Shown here: positions 23,090 through 31,180 of the stretch, piece after piece | Layout: each line of letters opens with the position of its first letter | Numbering within the stretch: the stretch's first letter is position 1 | From: Pelorhabdus rhamnosifermentans | GTDB taxonomy: Bacteria > Bacillota > Negativicutes > UMGS1260 | Length of the DNA stretch: 64,000 nucleotides | Reading direction: 5' to 3' | Assembly: GCF_018835585.1 (NCBI RefSeq) | Contig: NZ_JAHGVE010000008.1 | Coordinates: forward strand, 159,556 to 223,555 | Translations under genes and position numbers: made by a program | Notes under the pieces: model-generated | The model's input: only the letters and a program-made list of their open reading frames with translations | Database searches by the model: none | What the model was told of the DNA's origin: nothing

Positions 23090-24145
23090 ATGAGCGAAGA
23101 TTGTAATCAGAATTGCAATACATGCAGCGATGAATGTGCTGAAAGAAAAGATGAAAAAATTGATTTTTCCGCAAAACCACATGAGTTAAGTAATATCAAA
23201 AAAGTGATTGGCGTCGTAAGTGGAAAAGGCGGTGTTGGCAAATCACTTGTTACCTCAATGCTGGCGGTAATGATGAAGAGAAAAGGATATAACACAGCGA
23301 TCCTTGATGCGGATATAACGGGTCCGTCTATACCAAAAGCATTTGGTATTACTGCGAAAGCTGCAGGAAATGAACTAGGTATGTTTCCTGTTAAAAGCAA
23401 AACAGGCATCGATATTATGTCGGTTAACCTATTGCTGGAGAATGACACTGACCCTGTAGTTTGGAGAGGTCCGATTATTGCCGGAACAGTTAAGCAGTTT
23501 TGGACCGATGTTATCTGGGGCGACGTTGATTTCATGTTTATTGACATGCCACCCGGAACTGGTGATGTACCTCTTACTGTATTTCAGTCTATAGCTGTAG
23601 ATGGAATTGTTATTGTAACTTCTCCACAGGAATTGGTTTCAATGATTGTATCCAAAGCAGTAAAGATGGCGGAAATGATGAACATTCCAATTATCGGCTT
23701 AGTGGAAAATATGTCCTATTTCAAATGCCCGGACTGTGACAAGAAATATAAAATATTTGGGGATAGCCATATTGAGGAAATTGCTCAAAAGCATAACCTT
23801 GATATTCTCGCAAAGCTGCCCATTGATTCGAAAATTGCAGCAGCCTGCGACAAAGGTTCGATTGAATATTTTGATGGCGATTGGCTTGATAATATAGCGG
23901 AAATTTTGAAAAAAGAAGGAGGAGAAGATATGATTCCAAATCGCAAGTTTGAATGTCAAGACTGTGGACACATTTGGGAAGTTGAGCCTTGTACTGAAGG
24001 CGGTAAGCATGGGTATGAAATTGCTTGCCCGAAGTGTGGTAGCATGAAGAAAATAAAAATAGGTGAAGATGGTCAAAAACATGTTTGTGGTGGCAATCAC
24101 CATGGACATGAGCATGAACATGGCGGTGGCTGTTGCGGTCACTAA
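23090..24145 (+). CDS. Mrp/NBP35-type Fe-S carrier ATPase fused to a zinc-ribbon/His-rich module
   Basis: 351 residues. The N-terminal Cys-rich part (CNQNCNTCSDEC) is like NBP35. Walker A is SGKGGVGKS (about residues 44-52), then FIDMPPGTGDVPLTV, and the cluster-binding CPDC at about residue 213. A normal Mrp protein would end near EILKKEGG (about residue 275). Here the frame goes on through a zinc ribbon and the tail EHEHGGGCCGH, almost the same as the end of the preceding DUF134 protein. An in-frame ATG at 23930 with its own AAGGAGGAG site suggests the module was once, or still is, a separate small protein. It probably carries Fe-S clusters to target enzymes. Confidence 0.88.
   Translation: MSEDCNQNCNTCSDECAERKDEKIDFSAKPHELSNIKKVIGVVSGKGGVGKSLVTSMLAVMMKRKGYNTAILDADITGPSIPKAFGITAKAAGNELGMFPVKSKTGIDIMSVNLLLENDTDPVVWRGPIIAGTVKQFWTDVIWGDVDFMFIDMPPGTGDVPLTVFQSIAVDGIVIVTSPQELVSMIVSKAVKMAEMMNIPIIGLVENMSYFKCPDCDKKYKIFGDSHIEEIAQKHNLDILAKLPIDSKIAAACDKGSIEYFDGDWLDNIAEILKKEGGEDMIPNRKFECQDCGHIWEVEPCTEGGKHGYEIACPKCGSMKKIKIGEDGQKHVCGGNHHGHEHEHGGGCCGH
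23916..23932 (+). promoter_or_regulatory. Internal ribosome-binding site and start inside the Mrp gene
   Basis: AAGGAGGAG at 23916-23924 and ATG at 23930, in frame, right at the junction between the ATPase and the zinc-ribbon module. Initiation would give a 71-residue protein. Confidence 0.6.
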
Positions 24146-24183
24146 TCTATGGCTAGAAAATCGGTCTAAGTAGATCGAAATCG

Positions 24184-24240
24184 AACTGCACCCACCTAGA
24201 TATTAGATTTATTGGTCTAATATTTGAGGTGGGTGCAGTT
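24184..24240. terminator. Terminator between convergent Mrp and LysR genes
   Basis: A perfect 14-bp stem (arm AACTGCACCCACCT) around a 29-base AT-rich loop, followed by a T tract; the A-rich opposite side allows it to work both ways. Confidence 0.8.
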
Positions 24241-24249
24241 TTTATATTT

Positions 24250-25134
24250 CTAAGTAATGCTCTCAAAGTTATGACAAAGAGCTATCATCGACTGTAGTGC
24301 TGGCGAAAGGTATTTGTTTTTATGATAAACTACACTAAAGTTTCTTTTAAAAGCGATATTTTTTACCTCAAAACTTGCCAAGTTACCCTGTTTCAATTCC
24401 TGGCTAACTGCTCGACGTGAAATAACGCTAGCACCTAGTCCGGCTATGACCGCCTTTTTTATTGTTTCAGCATTGTTATAAGCTCCGGCGATTCGAATTT
24501 TTATGTCATGTTGTTGCATAGTATTTTCAAATAAATCACGCGTGCCACTGCCGGCTTCCCGAACAAAGAAACTTAATTCTGCCAGATCAGATAATGTTAT
24601 TTCATCCTTTTCTAAAATGCTGCTTTGCGGGGAAATAATAAAGACCAGTTCATCTGACATAAATGGTTGAACAATTAAATACTCTGATTGTATTTTTCCT
24701 TCTACCAATGCCATATCCAGATCATCTTTCAATAACATAGTTTCTAATTCTGCCGTATTATGGATTTCTGAAAATATTTCCTGTTGAGGATTTATTTTAT
24801 ACATGTACTGCACCAAATCGACTAATACAGATTCTCCAATTGTTACGCTCGCGCCGATGCGCAGTTTATAGTGTTCACCATAAGATTGCATTGACGCTTC
24901 GGCTTGTTGATTCAAATTTACGATATGGCGGGCATATATAAGCAGACGTTGGCCGGCTTCTGTGATAAACAACCTATGTCCCAGCCGTTCAAACAAAAGG
25001 GTCTTATAATGAGACTCAAGTTCCTGGATTGCTAGGCTTACAGAAGGCTGGGTCATATGCAATTTAATGGCTGCTTTTGTCATATTGTTTTCATCACAAA
25101 CACAGATGAAAATTCGCATGTGTCGTAAAGTCAT
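24250..25134 (-). CDS. LysR-type transcriptional regulator
   Basis: 294 residues. The N-terminal HTH reads MTLRHMRIFICVCDENNMTK and then KLHMTQPSVSLAIQELE; the rest is a two-lobed effector domain with a conserved SGTRDLFE loop. It is transcribed away from the YeiH-type permease gene, the common layout for this pair, and probably activates it. The effector is unknown; related pairs respond to sulfur or organic-acid signals. The end of this gene is present as a fragment at 13050 in module copy A. Confidence 0.88.
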   Translation of the reverse strand: MTLRHMRIFICVCDENNMTKAAIKLHMTQPSVSLAIQELESHYKTLLFERLGHRLFITEAGQRLLIYARHIVNLNQQAEASMQSYGEHYKLRIGASVTIGESVLVDLVQYMYKINPQQEIFSEIHNTAELETMLLKDDLDMALVEGKIQSEYLIVQPFMSDELVFIISPQSSILEKDEITLSDLAELSFFVREAGSGTRDLFENTMQQHDIKIRIAGAYNNAETIKKAVIAGLGASVISRRAVSQELKQGNLASFEVKNIAFKRNFSVVYHKNKYLSPALQSMIALCHNFESIT

Positions 25135-25240
25135 TTCTTCTCCTTATATAGTTTTACCTATTGTTCTTATAAAATTATACTATTTTACATATATATGTGC
25201 AAATGGTAGACTACAGAAAGAAAAAGGAGTGATTTTTTTT

Positions 25241-26221
25241 ATGAGCAAACAGTGTATTCCTGGTATTTTATTTTCATTTATTTTTGCCGTTCCGGCTTAT
25301 TTTTTAGGACAAGTCTATCCTATCATCGGCGGGCCAGTTTTCGGCATTTTACTTGGTATTCTTGCAGCCGGTTTCAAGCGTCCGACTGCTTTTGAGGATG
25401 GCATAAGCTTTACCGGTAAAAAAATTTTGCAGTATTCAATTATCCTGTTGGGATTTGAAATGAACCTCTTTCATGTATTGAATATTGGCGCAAAATCATT
25501 TTCGGTAATGATCTTTACCTTACTGACTGCTTTTTTTGTGGCTTATTTTGTGGGCAGAATGCTGAAACTTGACGGCAAAACAACTATCCTCATTGGTGCC
25601 GGTACTGCCATTTGCGGTGGCTCGGCCATTGCTGCCGTGGCCCCTGTCATTGAGGCCAAGGACAAGGATATTGCCTTTTCCATTTCGACGATTTTTCTCT
25701 TTAATGTTATTGCGGTATTTCTTTTTCCGTTTCTTGGTCACCTTTGGGGACTTTCCGATACAGGCTTTGGAATGTGGGCAGGTACGGCAATTAATGATAC
25801 TTCTTCGGTTGTAGCTGCTGGCTATTCCTACAGTAATGAAGCTGGCAGCTATGCTACGATTGTAAAGCTTACCCGGGCGCTCATGATTGTACCCGTTTGC
25901 CTTTTCTTTGCTTTTCTTATGGCACACCAAAAAACGAAAGACAGTTCGCCTCAACTGACAAAAATCTTTCCCTGGTTTATCTTGTGGTTTGTCGTAGCTT
26001 CCATTATTAATACAACAGGCATCTTGCCAGTTATCGTTTCACATATCTTAGGCAATGCCGGTAAGTTTGCTATTATCTTAGCAATGAGCGCTATAGGACT
26101 TAATACAAATATAAAATCTTTACTCAAAAATGGTTTGCGGCCCATAATTCTTGGCTTGTCATGTTGGTTTGCTGTAGCTTTAGTATCTTTGATTGTCCAA
26201 CACATTATTGGCCTCGTCTGA
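25241..26221 (+). CDS. YeiH/UPF0324 family membrane protein, putative exporter
   Basis: 326 residues with about ten membrane segments. The hallmark stretches IGGPVFGILLGIL, AICGGSAIAAVAPVI and GMWAGTAINDTSSVVA are those of the YeiH (UPF0324) family. Members have been linked to sulfate or sulfite export, but direct evidence is scarce. Translation starts at ATG 25241 after AAAAAGGAGTG. It is paired with the divergent LysR gene. The sulfur-related genes downstream (DsrE, TSCPD, CstR-like) fit a sulfur theme, by inference. Confidence 0.85.
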   Translation: MSKQCIPGILFSFIFAVPAYFLGQVYPIIGGPVFGILLGILAAGFKRPTAFEDGISFTGKKILQYSIILLGFEMNLFHVLNIGAKSFSVMIFTLLTAFFVAYFVGRMLKLDGKTTILIGAGTAICGGSAIAAVAPVIEAKDKDIAFSISTIFLFNVIAVFLFPFLGHLWGLSDTGFGMWAGTAINDTSSVVAAGYSYSNEAGSYATIVKLTRALMIVPVCLFFAFLMAHQKTKDSSPQLTKIFPWFILWFVVASIINTTGILPVIVSHILGNAGKFAIILAMSAIGLNTNIKSLLKNGLRPIILGLSCWFAVALVSLIVQHIIGLV

Positions 26222-26260
26222 TGGGCTGATATTCCCATTTAGAATGTACCGATAATTACT

Positions 26261-26303
26261 CATGCGTAATTTACTGAAAAATAGCTCAATCGATATTACG
26301 CAT
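26261..26303 (+). terminator. Inverted repeat after the YeiH-type gene
   Basis: CATGCGTAAT and ATTACGCATG form a 10-bp stem with a 23-base loop. No clear T tract, so termination is tentative. Confidence 0.45.
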
Positions 26304-26357
26304 GAATGGTAAAAATTTATGTTGATTTTTTTAGAAAGTTAGGATATATTTTACATA

Positions 26358-26381
26358 TATCCCCCTCCCGGCAGGGGTGGG
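26358..26381. promoter_or_regulatory. Candidate CsoR-family operator upstream of the TSCPD/CsoR genes
   Basis: ATATCCCCC and GGGGTGGGA flank a short G/C centre, resembling the C-run/G-run operator at 10971. It precedes a gene group that contains a second CsoR-like repressor. Confidence 0.45.
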
Positions 26382-26407
26382 AATAAAGTGCATTAAGGGG
26401 AGAAAAA

Positions 26408-26647
26408 ATGATTATATATAAGCCAAAAGGCGTCTGTTCCAAGGAAATACGATTTGAAATTATAGAAGGCAAAGTCAGAAATCTATCGTTTGTCGGTGGA
26501 TGTCGTGGAAATTTGCAGGCAATAAGTAAATTGGTTGAGGGAATGCCAGTAGAAGATGTTATTAAGAATTTTGAGGGGAATATCTGTAGGAATAACACAT
26601 CTTGTACTGATCAGCTTGCTCAGGCATTACGCGAATTTAAAAAATAG
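26408..26647 (+). CDS. TSCPD domain protein (TIGR03905 type)
   Basis: 79 residues. CSKEIRFEI at the start, the central VGGCRGNLQAISKLVEGM and the C-terminal CRNNTSCTDQLAQAL give the cysteine pattern of TSCPD proteins, a domain otherwise found at the C-terminus of B12-dependent ribonucleotide reductases. Function of the stand-alone form is not established. The start follows AAGGGGAG. It is the first gene after the operator-like site and probably cotranscribed with the CsoR-like gene 38 bases downstream. Confidence 0.85.
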   Translation: MIIYKPKGVCSKEIRFEIIEGKVRNLSFVGGCRGNLQAISKLVEGMPVEDVIKNFEGNICRNNTSCTDQLAQALREFKK

Positions 26648-26685
26648 TTTTATAAAGGATATACAAGAAATGTGAGGGCTGAATT

Positions 26686-26955
26686 ATGGATAAAGAACAG
26701 TCGAAAAAGAGTGTACTGCAACGCTTGGGTACAATAAAGGGACATATTGTAGGAATTGAAAAAATGGTAGAAGAGAATAAGAATTGTGAAGATATTCTTT
26801 TCCAATTAAATGCTGTTATGGGCGCTATGAATAAATTAAGTGCCCACATTCTTGAAGGGTGTACCCAAGTGTGTTTGGATGAGGTCAATGATCCTATTTG
26901 TCGTCAGAGGATTGAGGTATTGACAAAAACGATGATTACTATGTTAAAGAAATGA
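26686..26955 (+). CDS. CsoR/CstR-family repressor
   Basis: 89 residues, close paralogue of the protein at 11012 (KKSVLQRLGTIKGHIVGIEK). Conserved cysteines are in NKNCEDIL and in EGCTQVCLD; the copper-site His is replaced by Cys, giving an extra thiol. This favours a thiol or persulfide sensor over a copper sensor, though this is only a motif argument. The downstream thiol-disulfide genes (CcdA, TlpA-like, DsrE) fit a repressor of sulfur-stress functions. It probably binds the C-run/G-run site at 26358. Confidence 0.85.
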   Translation: MDKEQSKKSVLQRLGTIKGHIVGIEKMVEENKNCEDILFQLNAVMGAMNKLSAHILEGCTQVCLDEVNDPICRQRIEVLTKTMITMLKK

Positions 26956-26997
26956 TCGTTAGAGGATTCTTGCGGCAGATGAGAAGATAAGGGGGAT

Positions 26998-27711
26998 ATG
27001 TATTTGGAAAACATGACAGTTACTTTTGCTTTCGCAGCAGGAATTCTCTCTTTTTTTTCTCCGTGTATTTTTCCCTTGTTACCAGCTTATGTAGCAAACT
27101 TAACGGGTGGACGAATTGATCATGATAAAATCGACGTTTCTCGTGGCTTGTTGCTATTTCGCTCTTTGGGCTTTATTTTGGGTTTTAGTATATTATTTAT
27201 CTTTATGGGAGCCTCTGCGAGTCTGTTAGGTCAGCTTTTCTTAGAATATAGGGGTTATATAGAAAAAGTTGGTGGCTTCATCATTGTTATTTTTGGTCTT
27301 CAAATGGCGGGAATACTGAATCTTTCTTTTCTTTATTATCAAAAGCAGTGGAACTTTCAATATCGACAACAGAAAGACTTTCTCTCGTCTTTTTTGTTAG
27401 GAGTTTCATTCGGGGCCGGATGGACGCCTTGTGTTGGTCTGGTATTGTCATCTATTTTATTATTGGCGGGAGCTTCTGATACAGTTTACAATGGTATGTT
27501 TTATCTTTTAGTCTATTCTGTAGGATTAGGAATTCCCTTTCTCGCAATTTCCTTCGTACTTACTTATTCTTTGGCAGTATTAAAAAAAATAAATGGCCTA
27601 TTGAATAAAGTCATTTTATTTAATGCAGGTCTTTTGATTTTCATGGGTTTATTGTTAATGACTGGTCGTTTTCAGGTAGTGAGCGCTTGGTTTTCCAGTA
27701 TTAGTTTCTAA
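26998..27711 (+). CDS. ccdA: CcdA-type thiol-disulfide electron transfer membrane protein
   Basis: 237 residues with six membrane segments. The two redox cysteines are in FFSPCIFPLLPAY and GAGWTPCVGLVL, the arrangement of CcdA/DsbD transmembrane domains. It takes electrons from cytoplasmic thioredoxin and passes them to outside thioredoxin-like partners, such as the TlpA-like protein coded 14 bases downstream. The ATG at 26998 is very close to GGGGGA; a TTG at 27004 has better spacing, so the start may be there. Confidence 0.9.
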   Translation: MYLENMTVTFAFAAGILSFFSPCIFPLLPAYVANLTGGRIDHDKIDVSRGLLLFRSLGFILGFSILFIFMGASASLLGQLFLEYRGYIEKVGGFIIVIFGLQMAGILNLSFLYYQKQWNFQYRQQKDFLSSFLLGVSFGAGWTPCVGLVLSSILLLAGASDTVYNGMFYLLVYSVGLGIPFLAISFVLTYSLAVLKKINGLLNKVILFNAGLLIFMGLLLMTGRFQVVSAWFSSISF

Positions 27712-27725
27712 CGTAGAAAGGAAAG

Positions 27726-28295
27726 ATGATATTGAAAAATAAATGGATAATCATTCTATTGCTTGGCGTAGTTGGATTTGGCGTTTATAAAATGACCAGT
27801 GACAGTTTCGACCAAACAAAAGCAGAGCCTTCCGTAACCGATAGTTCAGCCAATCAACCTGTAATCGGACTTCAAAAGGGTAATTTGGCACCTGACTTTG
27901 AGCTAGTCACTACGGAGGGAAAACATATAAAACTTTCTGAACTGAGAGGAAAAAGATTAATAGTAAATATGTGGGCAACATGGTGTCCGCCATGTAAAGC
28001 AGAGGTGCCAGAATTAGAGCGTTTCTATGAAGAACATCACGACGAGGGGATAGAAATACTTGCAGTTGATCTGACAGATTCCGAAAAAAGGCCAGCTGAT
28101 GTGGCAACGTTTATGAAGGACTACAAGATTACCTATCCAGTAGTTTTGGATGAACGAGGTGAAGTTTCTAAAAAGTATCAAGTAACTTCAATACCGACAA
28201 CCTATGTAATCAACTCAAAAGGGATAATTCAACAAAAATATGTAGGTGCTTTAAGTTATCAATCTTTAAAAGAAATTTTTGAAAAAATGGATTAG
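27726..28295 (+). CDS. TlpA/ResA-like membrane-anchored thioredoxin
   Basis: 189 residues: an uncleaved N-terminal anchor (IIILLLGVVGFGVY), then a thioredoxin fold with the active site WATWCPPCKAE and a SIPTTYVINSKG cis-proline loop. It should reduce disulfides outside the membrane, in apocytochromes or other envelope proteins, and be kept reduced by the CcdA-type protein encoded just before. It is in the same operon as ccdA. No cytochrome c maturation genes are nearby, so the client is unknown. Confidence 0.9.
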   Translation: MILKNKWIIILLLGVVGFGVYKMTSDSFDQTKAEPSVTDSSANQPVIGLQKGNLAPDFELVTTEGKHIKLSELRGKRLIVNMWATWCPPCKAEVPELERFYEEHHDEGIEILAVDLTDSEKRPADVATFMKDYKITYPVVLDERGEVSKKYQVTSIPTTYVINSKGIIQQKYVGALSYQSLKEIFEKMD

Positions 28296-28358
28296 GTTAG
28301 CATAGTAGTGGGCGGATTGGGTTTTTTATGATAAACGGTATGACGATTGGAGAAACTT

Positions 28359-28724
28359 ATGAAAAAGTTAAAAGTTTTACTTCACATTGATGATCCTGGT
28401 AAGTGGCGGTTAACCTTAACAAATGCCAAAAATCTAATTGAAGATGTGGGTTTAGAGAATGTCGTTTTAGAAATTGTTGCGAATGCTGCAGCAGTACAAA
28501 TCTTTGATTCCACGAATAAAGACAATGACCAAGAACAGAACGATCTACTGATGCAGATGAAAGAATTGTCAAATCATCATGTTGCAATTGTTGGATGTAG
28601 AAATGCTTTGAGAGCAAATTTCATTTCTGAAGAATTGCTACCGGATTTTGTAACAGTCGTTCCGGCGGGAATAACAAGGATTGTAACACAACAAATGGAA
28701 GGCTATTCCTATGTGAAACCATGA
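28359..28724 (+). CDS. DsrE-family protein
   Basis: 121 residues: KKLKVLLHIDDPGKWRLTLT at the start and the C-terminal part LLPDFVTVVPAGITRIVTQQ are typical of DsrE/DsrF-like proteins of unknown or sulfur-transfer role. One Cys (VGCRNALRAN) sits where the active-site Cys of this group is expected. The ATG at 28359 follows GGAG at 7 bases; the upstream TTG at 28347 overlaps that site. It lies 63 bases after the TlpA-like gene. Confidence 0.8.
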   Translation: MKKLKVLLHIDDPGKWRLTLTNAKNLIEDVGLENVVLEIVANAAAVQIFDSTNKDNDQEQNDLLMQMKELSNHHVAIVGCRNALRANFISEELLPDFVTVVPAGITRIVTQQMEGYSYVKP

Positions 28725-28839
28725 TATTCAGAAGAAACCGGCATGAGGCTGTTCTTGATCCTATTCGCGCGATTTTTTGGATGAAATGGACGGTAAATAG
28801 TATGGTTAGTGTATATTAATTATTGAGGAGGTATTATTT

Positions 28840-29676
28840 ATGAAAGTCACTGTTATTATGGATAACACGGTGCCAATCAACTCAAAAATGCCCTTCCGAG
28901 GCGAACATGGTTTTTCATTGTTATTAGAACATGAATCAAATAAAATTCTTTTCGATACAGGACAAACAGATGCGGTAATCCATAATTTAAGCTTATTAAA
29001 GGTGCATCCATCAGAGATTGACACTGTGGTTTTAAGTCACGGACATTATGATCACACGGGTGGTTTGTTCCATATATTACAGCATGGACGTAAAAGGTAT
29101 CCGCTTTATGCCCATAGTGATATATTTATGCCGCGTTTTTCTGTGACTCAAGACAGTCGTCATTTTGTCGGAATTCCTTATGTAAAAGATCAGCTGACAA
29201 CGCTTGGCGTTGATTGGCATCTAAGTAAGGAACCAATAAAAATTGCAACTAACCTTTGGTTCAGTGGTCAAATTCCGCGCACAACCGACTATGAGCTAGG
29301 AGATAAAAGGCTTGTCACATGTTGTAATGGTAGTGGTGATTGTCAGGATTCGATACAAGATGATATATCCATGTACTTTATTTCTAACAACGGATTGGTG
29401 GTAATCGGTGGTTGTACACACTCTGGTTTAGTAAATACGGTTAATTATGGTTTTCAATTGACCGGGGCAAAGCGCCTACTTGGTTGGATAGGGGGAACTC
29501 ATCTCGGCCCGGTATCCAGCGGCCAGCAAATAAGGACGTTAGATACACTAGAAAAACTGAAACCGGAATTTATCATGGCAGGTCACTGCACTGGTTTTGC
29601 CATGATGGCGGAATTAAATAAACGCTTTGGCAGTCGCTACACTCCTGCATTCGTAGGTGCGAATATAGAATTCTAA
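28840..29676 (+). CDS. MBL-fold metallohydrolase
   Basis: 278 residues. The zinc motif LSHGHYDHTGG (HxHxDH form, near residue 66) is intact; GGCTHSGLVNTV gives the next His and IGGTHLGP and MAGHCTG the later ligands. It resembles the group annotated as dihydropterin-phosphate synthase-like or arylsulfatase-type MBL proteins found in anaerobes. The substrate is not known. It has its own AGGAGG start and a following 330-base gap, so it is probably monocistronic. Confidence 0.85.
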   Translation: MKVTVIMDNTVPINSKMPFRGEHGFSLLLEHESNKILFDTGQTDAVIHNLSLLKVHPSEIDTVVLSHGHYDHTGGLFHILQHGRKRYPLYAHSDIFMPRFSVTQDSRHFVGIPYVKDQLTTLGVDWHLSKEPIKIATNLWFSGQIPRTTDYELGDKRLVTCCNGSGDCQDSIQDDISMYFISNNGLVVIGGCTHSGLVNTVNYGFQLTGAKRLLGWIGGTHLGPVSSGQQIRTLDTLEKLKPEFIMAGHCTGFAMMAELNKRFGSRYTPAFVGANIEF

Positions 29677-29814
29677 GGGGCTTGTCCGTTGAATTTTCGA
29701 TTTAGTTCATTTTTGATGGGATCTTCATTGCATTTTTGTTTGTGCGGTTTAAATTGCGCAATAGTATATGCTTATTGTTTACGCCGAAAGCTGAAGAATC
29801 TTTTAAATAAAGTA

Positions 29815-29925
29815 TTGACTATGGTGCTGTTTTGGTATATTTTATATGTAAATAGTAATTTTAGGTATCGATACAATAGGGTATCAATTAGCCGTCTCAA
29901 GATTCGGTTAATTGATACCCTATTG
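29815..29925 (+). ncRNA. Promoter followed by a 20-bp hairpin: attenuator or small RNA candidate
   Basis: TTGACT (29815-29820), a 17-base spacer and TATTTT (29838-29843) look like a promoter. About 30 bases later come the arms of a 20-bp inverted repeat (29874-29893 and 29906-29925) with one G-U pair and a 12-base loop. No convincing ORF lies between. The gap 29677-30011 holds nothing else of note. Confidence 0.4.
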
Positions 29926-30011
29926 CTTTAAAAATAGTTCGAATTATTAGATCTGTCAGTTCCGGATGATGATTAGGTTCTGGCAGAATCACTAAAAAGG
30001 GGGTATAAATC

Positions 30012-30458
30012 ATGATGGATATGCTGGCCGATAAAATCAATCTAGAAGAATTTGAAAAAGATTATCACGATGGAAAAAGTTATCATCGCAGAGCGGAACA
30101 GTTTGCACATAAAGGACATCATTTCAGTTTAATATTTAATATAGCTGCTATTGCACTTGAACGCTATCTTGTGGCTTTGTGTGATTTGTACGGTATCATG
30201 CCGCAAAACCATAATTATACGTGCCTGATGGATACGTTGGAAGGAATTATCGATTTTCCACCGGCATTAAATGAAGAGATAAGATCTTTGGATTTAATAT
30301 TTGGTATTTGTTCTCTGGAAAATTATCATCATGGGGCTCCTGAATCATCCGACTCGAAGCGGATTCTTTCTCTGTGTAATGAAGTGCGGCAACTAATTGA
30401 TCAAATCAGAATTTCATCAATTAGAGCTGCTTTTGAAAATAATCAAGGAGATTTGTGA
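30012..30458 (+). CDS. Unknown helical protein, possibly HEPN-like
   Basis: 148 residues, predicted mostly helical. The stretch FNIAAIALERYLVALCDLYG, followed by NHNYTCLMDTLE, recalls HEPN-domain proteins, where a helical core is followed by an R-x4-6-H motif; no clear RxxxxH is seen. It also has a Cys/His-rich look (HHRRAEQFAHKGHH-like). It follows the hairpin region and has AAAAAGGGGG upstream. Not recognised with confidence; annotated as a hypothetical protein. Confidence 0.6.
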   Translation: MMDMLADKINLEEFEKDYHDGKSYHRRAEQFAHKGHHFSLIFNIAAIALERYLVALCDLYGIMPQNHNYTCLMDTLEGIIDFPPALNEEIRSLDLIFGICSLENYHHGAPESSDSKRILSLCNEVRQLIDQIRISSIRAAFENNQGDL

Positions 30459-30598
30459 AGACCTTGGGGAAATGTGACCCGCTAATCAACTGCTATTCCA
30501 GCATAAGCCGAATGATTTAGTACCCTAAGTCATTGTATATCTATCTTAACTTAACAAAAATCTTAGGCGCAATCTTAATTAGACTGAGCTTAAGATTT

Positions 30599-30633
30599 TT
30601 GTTTACATGGAAACAAAAATAGGGTATTATAAT
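30599..30633. promoter_or_regulatory. marR promoter with overlapping operator palindrome
   Basis: TTTACA (30602-30607), 17-base spacer, TATTAT (30625-30630). The 18-bp palindrome TTGTTTACATGGAAACAA (30599-30616) covers the -35; a half-site AGTAAACAAA lies at 30644. This layout suits autorepression. Confidence 0.65.
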
Positions 30634-30666
30634 ATTATTTCTAAGTAAACAAAAGGATGGGTTAAT

Positions 30667-31128
30667 ATGTATGCGATGCAAATCATAAACTCTCTCATGA
30701 AAATCCAGGAACGCTCGAATGTACTTTGGCATGGACAGGAGATTGTTTTTGATGGACTCAACCTGGCGGAAGTACATTGTATTGACTGGATCGGCATGAT
30801 TGATCATGCAAATGTAACAAAAGTAGCCAACGAGATGGGTATGACGCGGGGAGGCATTAGTAAAATTAGTCAAAAGTTGCTAAACAAAGGATTGATTGAA
30901 AGTTATCAGCGACCAGAAAATAACAAAGAAATTTATTATCGGCTGACTAATGATGGACAGCATGTTTATAATGAACACAAAAAGTGCCATAGCAAAGCTA
31001 AACAAGAAAAGCTGTCTATTTTGTCAGCTTATAGTGACAAAGAACAGGTCACTATATTGCGTTTTCTTAACGATATTAACCATATGCTTGACAGTAAAAT
31101 GTCTGAGGAAATATCAAAAGGAGAATAG
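30667..31128 (+). CDS. MarR-family transcriptional regulator
   Basis: 153 residues. Winged helix: VTKVANEMGMTRGGISKISQ as recognition region, then LIESYQRPENNKEIYYRLT as the wing. It precedes an MFS exporter by 52 bases and likely represses itself and the exporter through the palindrome at 30599. Typical inducers are phenolic or antibiotic-like compounds; none can be deduced here. Confidence 0.88.
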   Translation: MYAMQIINSLMKIQERSNVLWHGQEIVFDGLNLAEVHCIDWIGMIDHANVTKVANEMGMTRGGISKISQKLLNKGLIESYQRPENNKEIYYRLTNDGQHVYNEHKKCHSKAKQEKLSILSAYSDKEQVTILRFLNDINHMLDSKMSEEISKGE

Positions 31129-31180
31129 CGCGGTCTAAAAGGAAAAAGCAAACAAAAAATTATAAAGGACGGTAATTTAT

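Noticed and set aside
22793..24142. Minus-strand frames opposite the zinc-ribbon cassettes
   Set aside because: They arise twice because the plus-strand cassette is duplicated; no independent motif.
29689..29931. 80-codon plus-strand frame after the MBL gene
   Set aside because: It runs through the 20-bp hairpin, lacks a ribosome-binding site and has no protein-like pattern.
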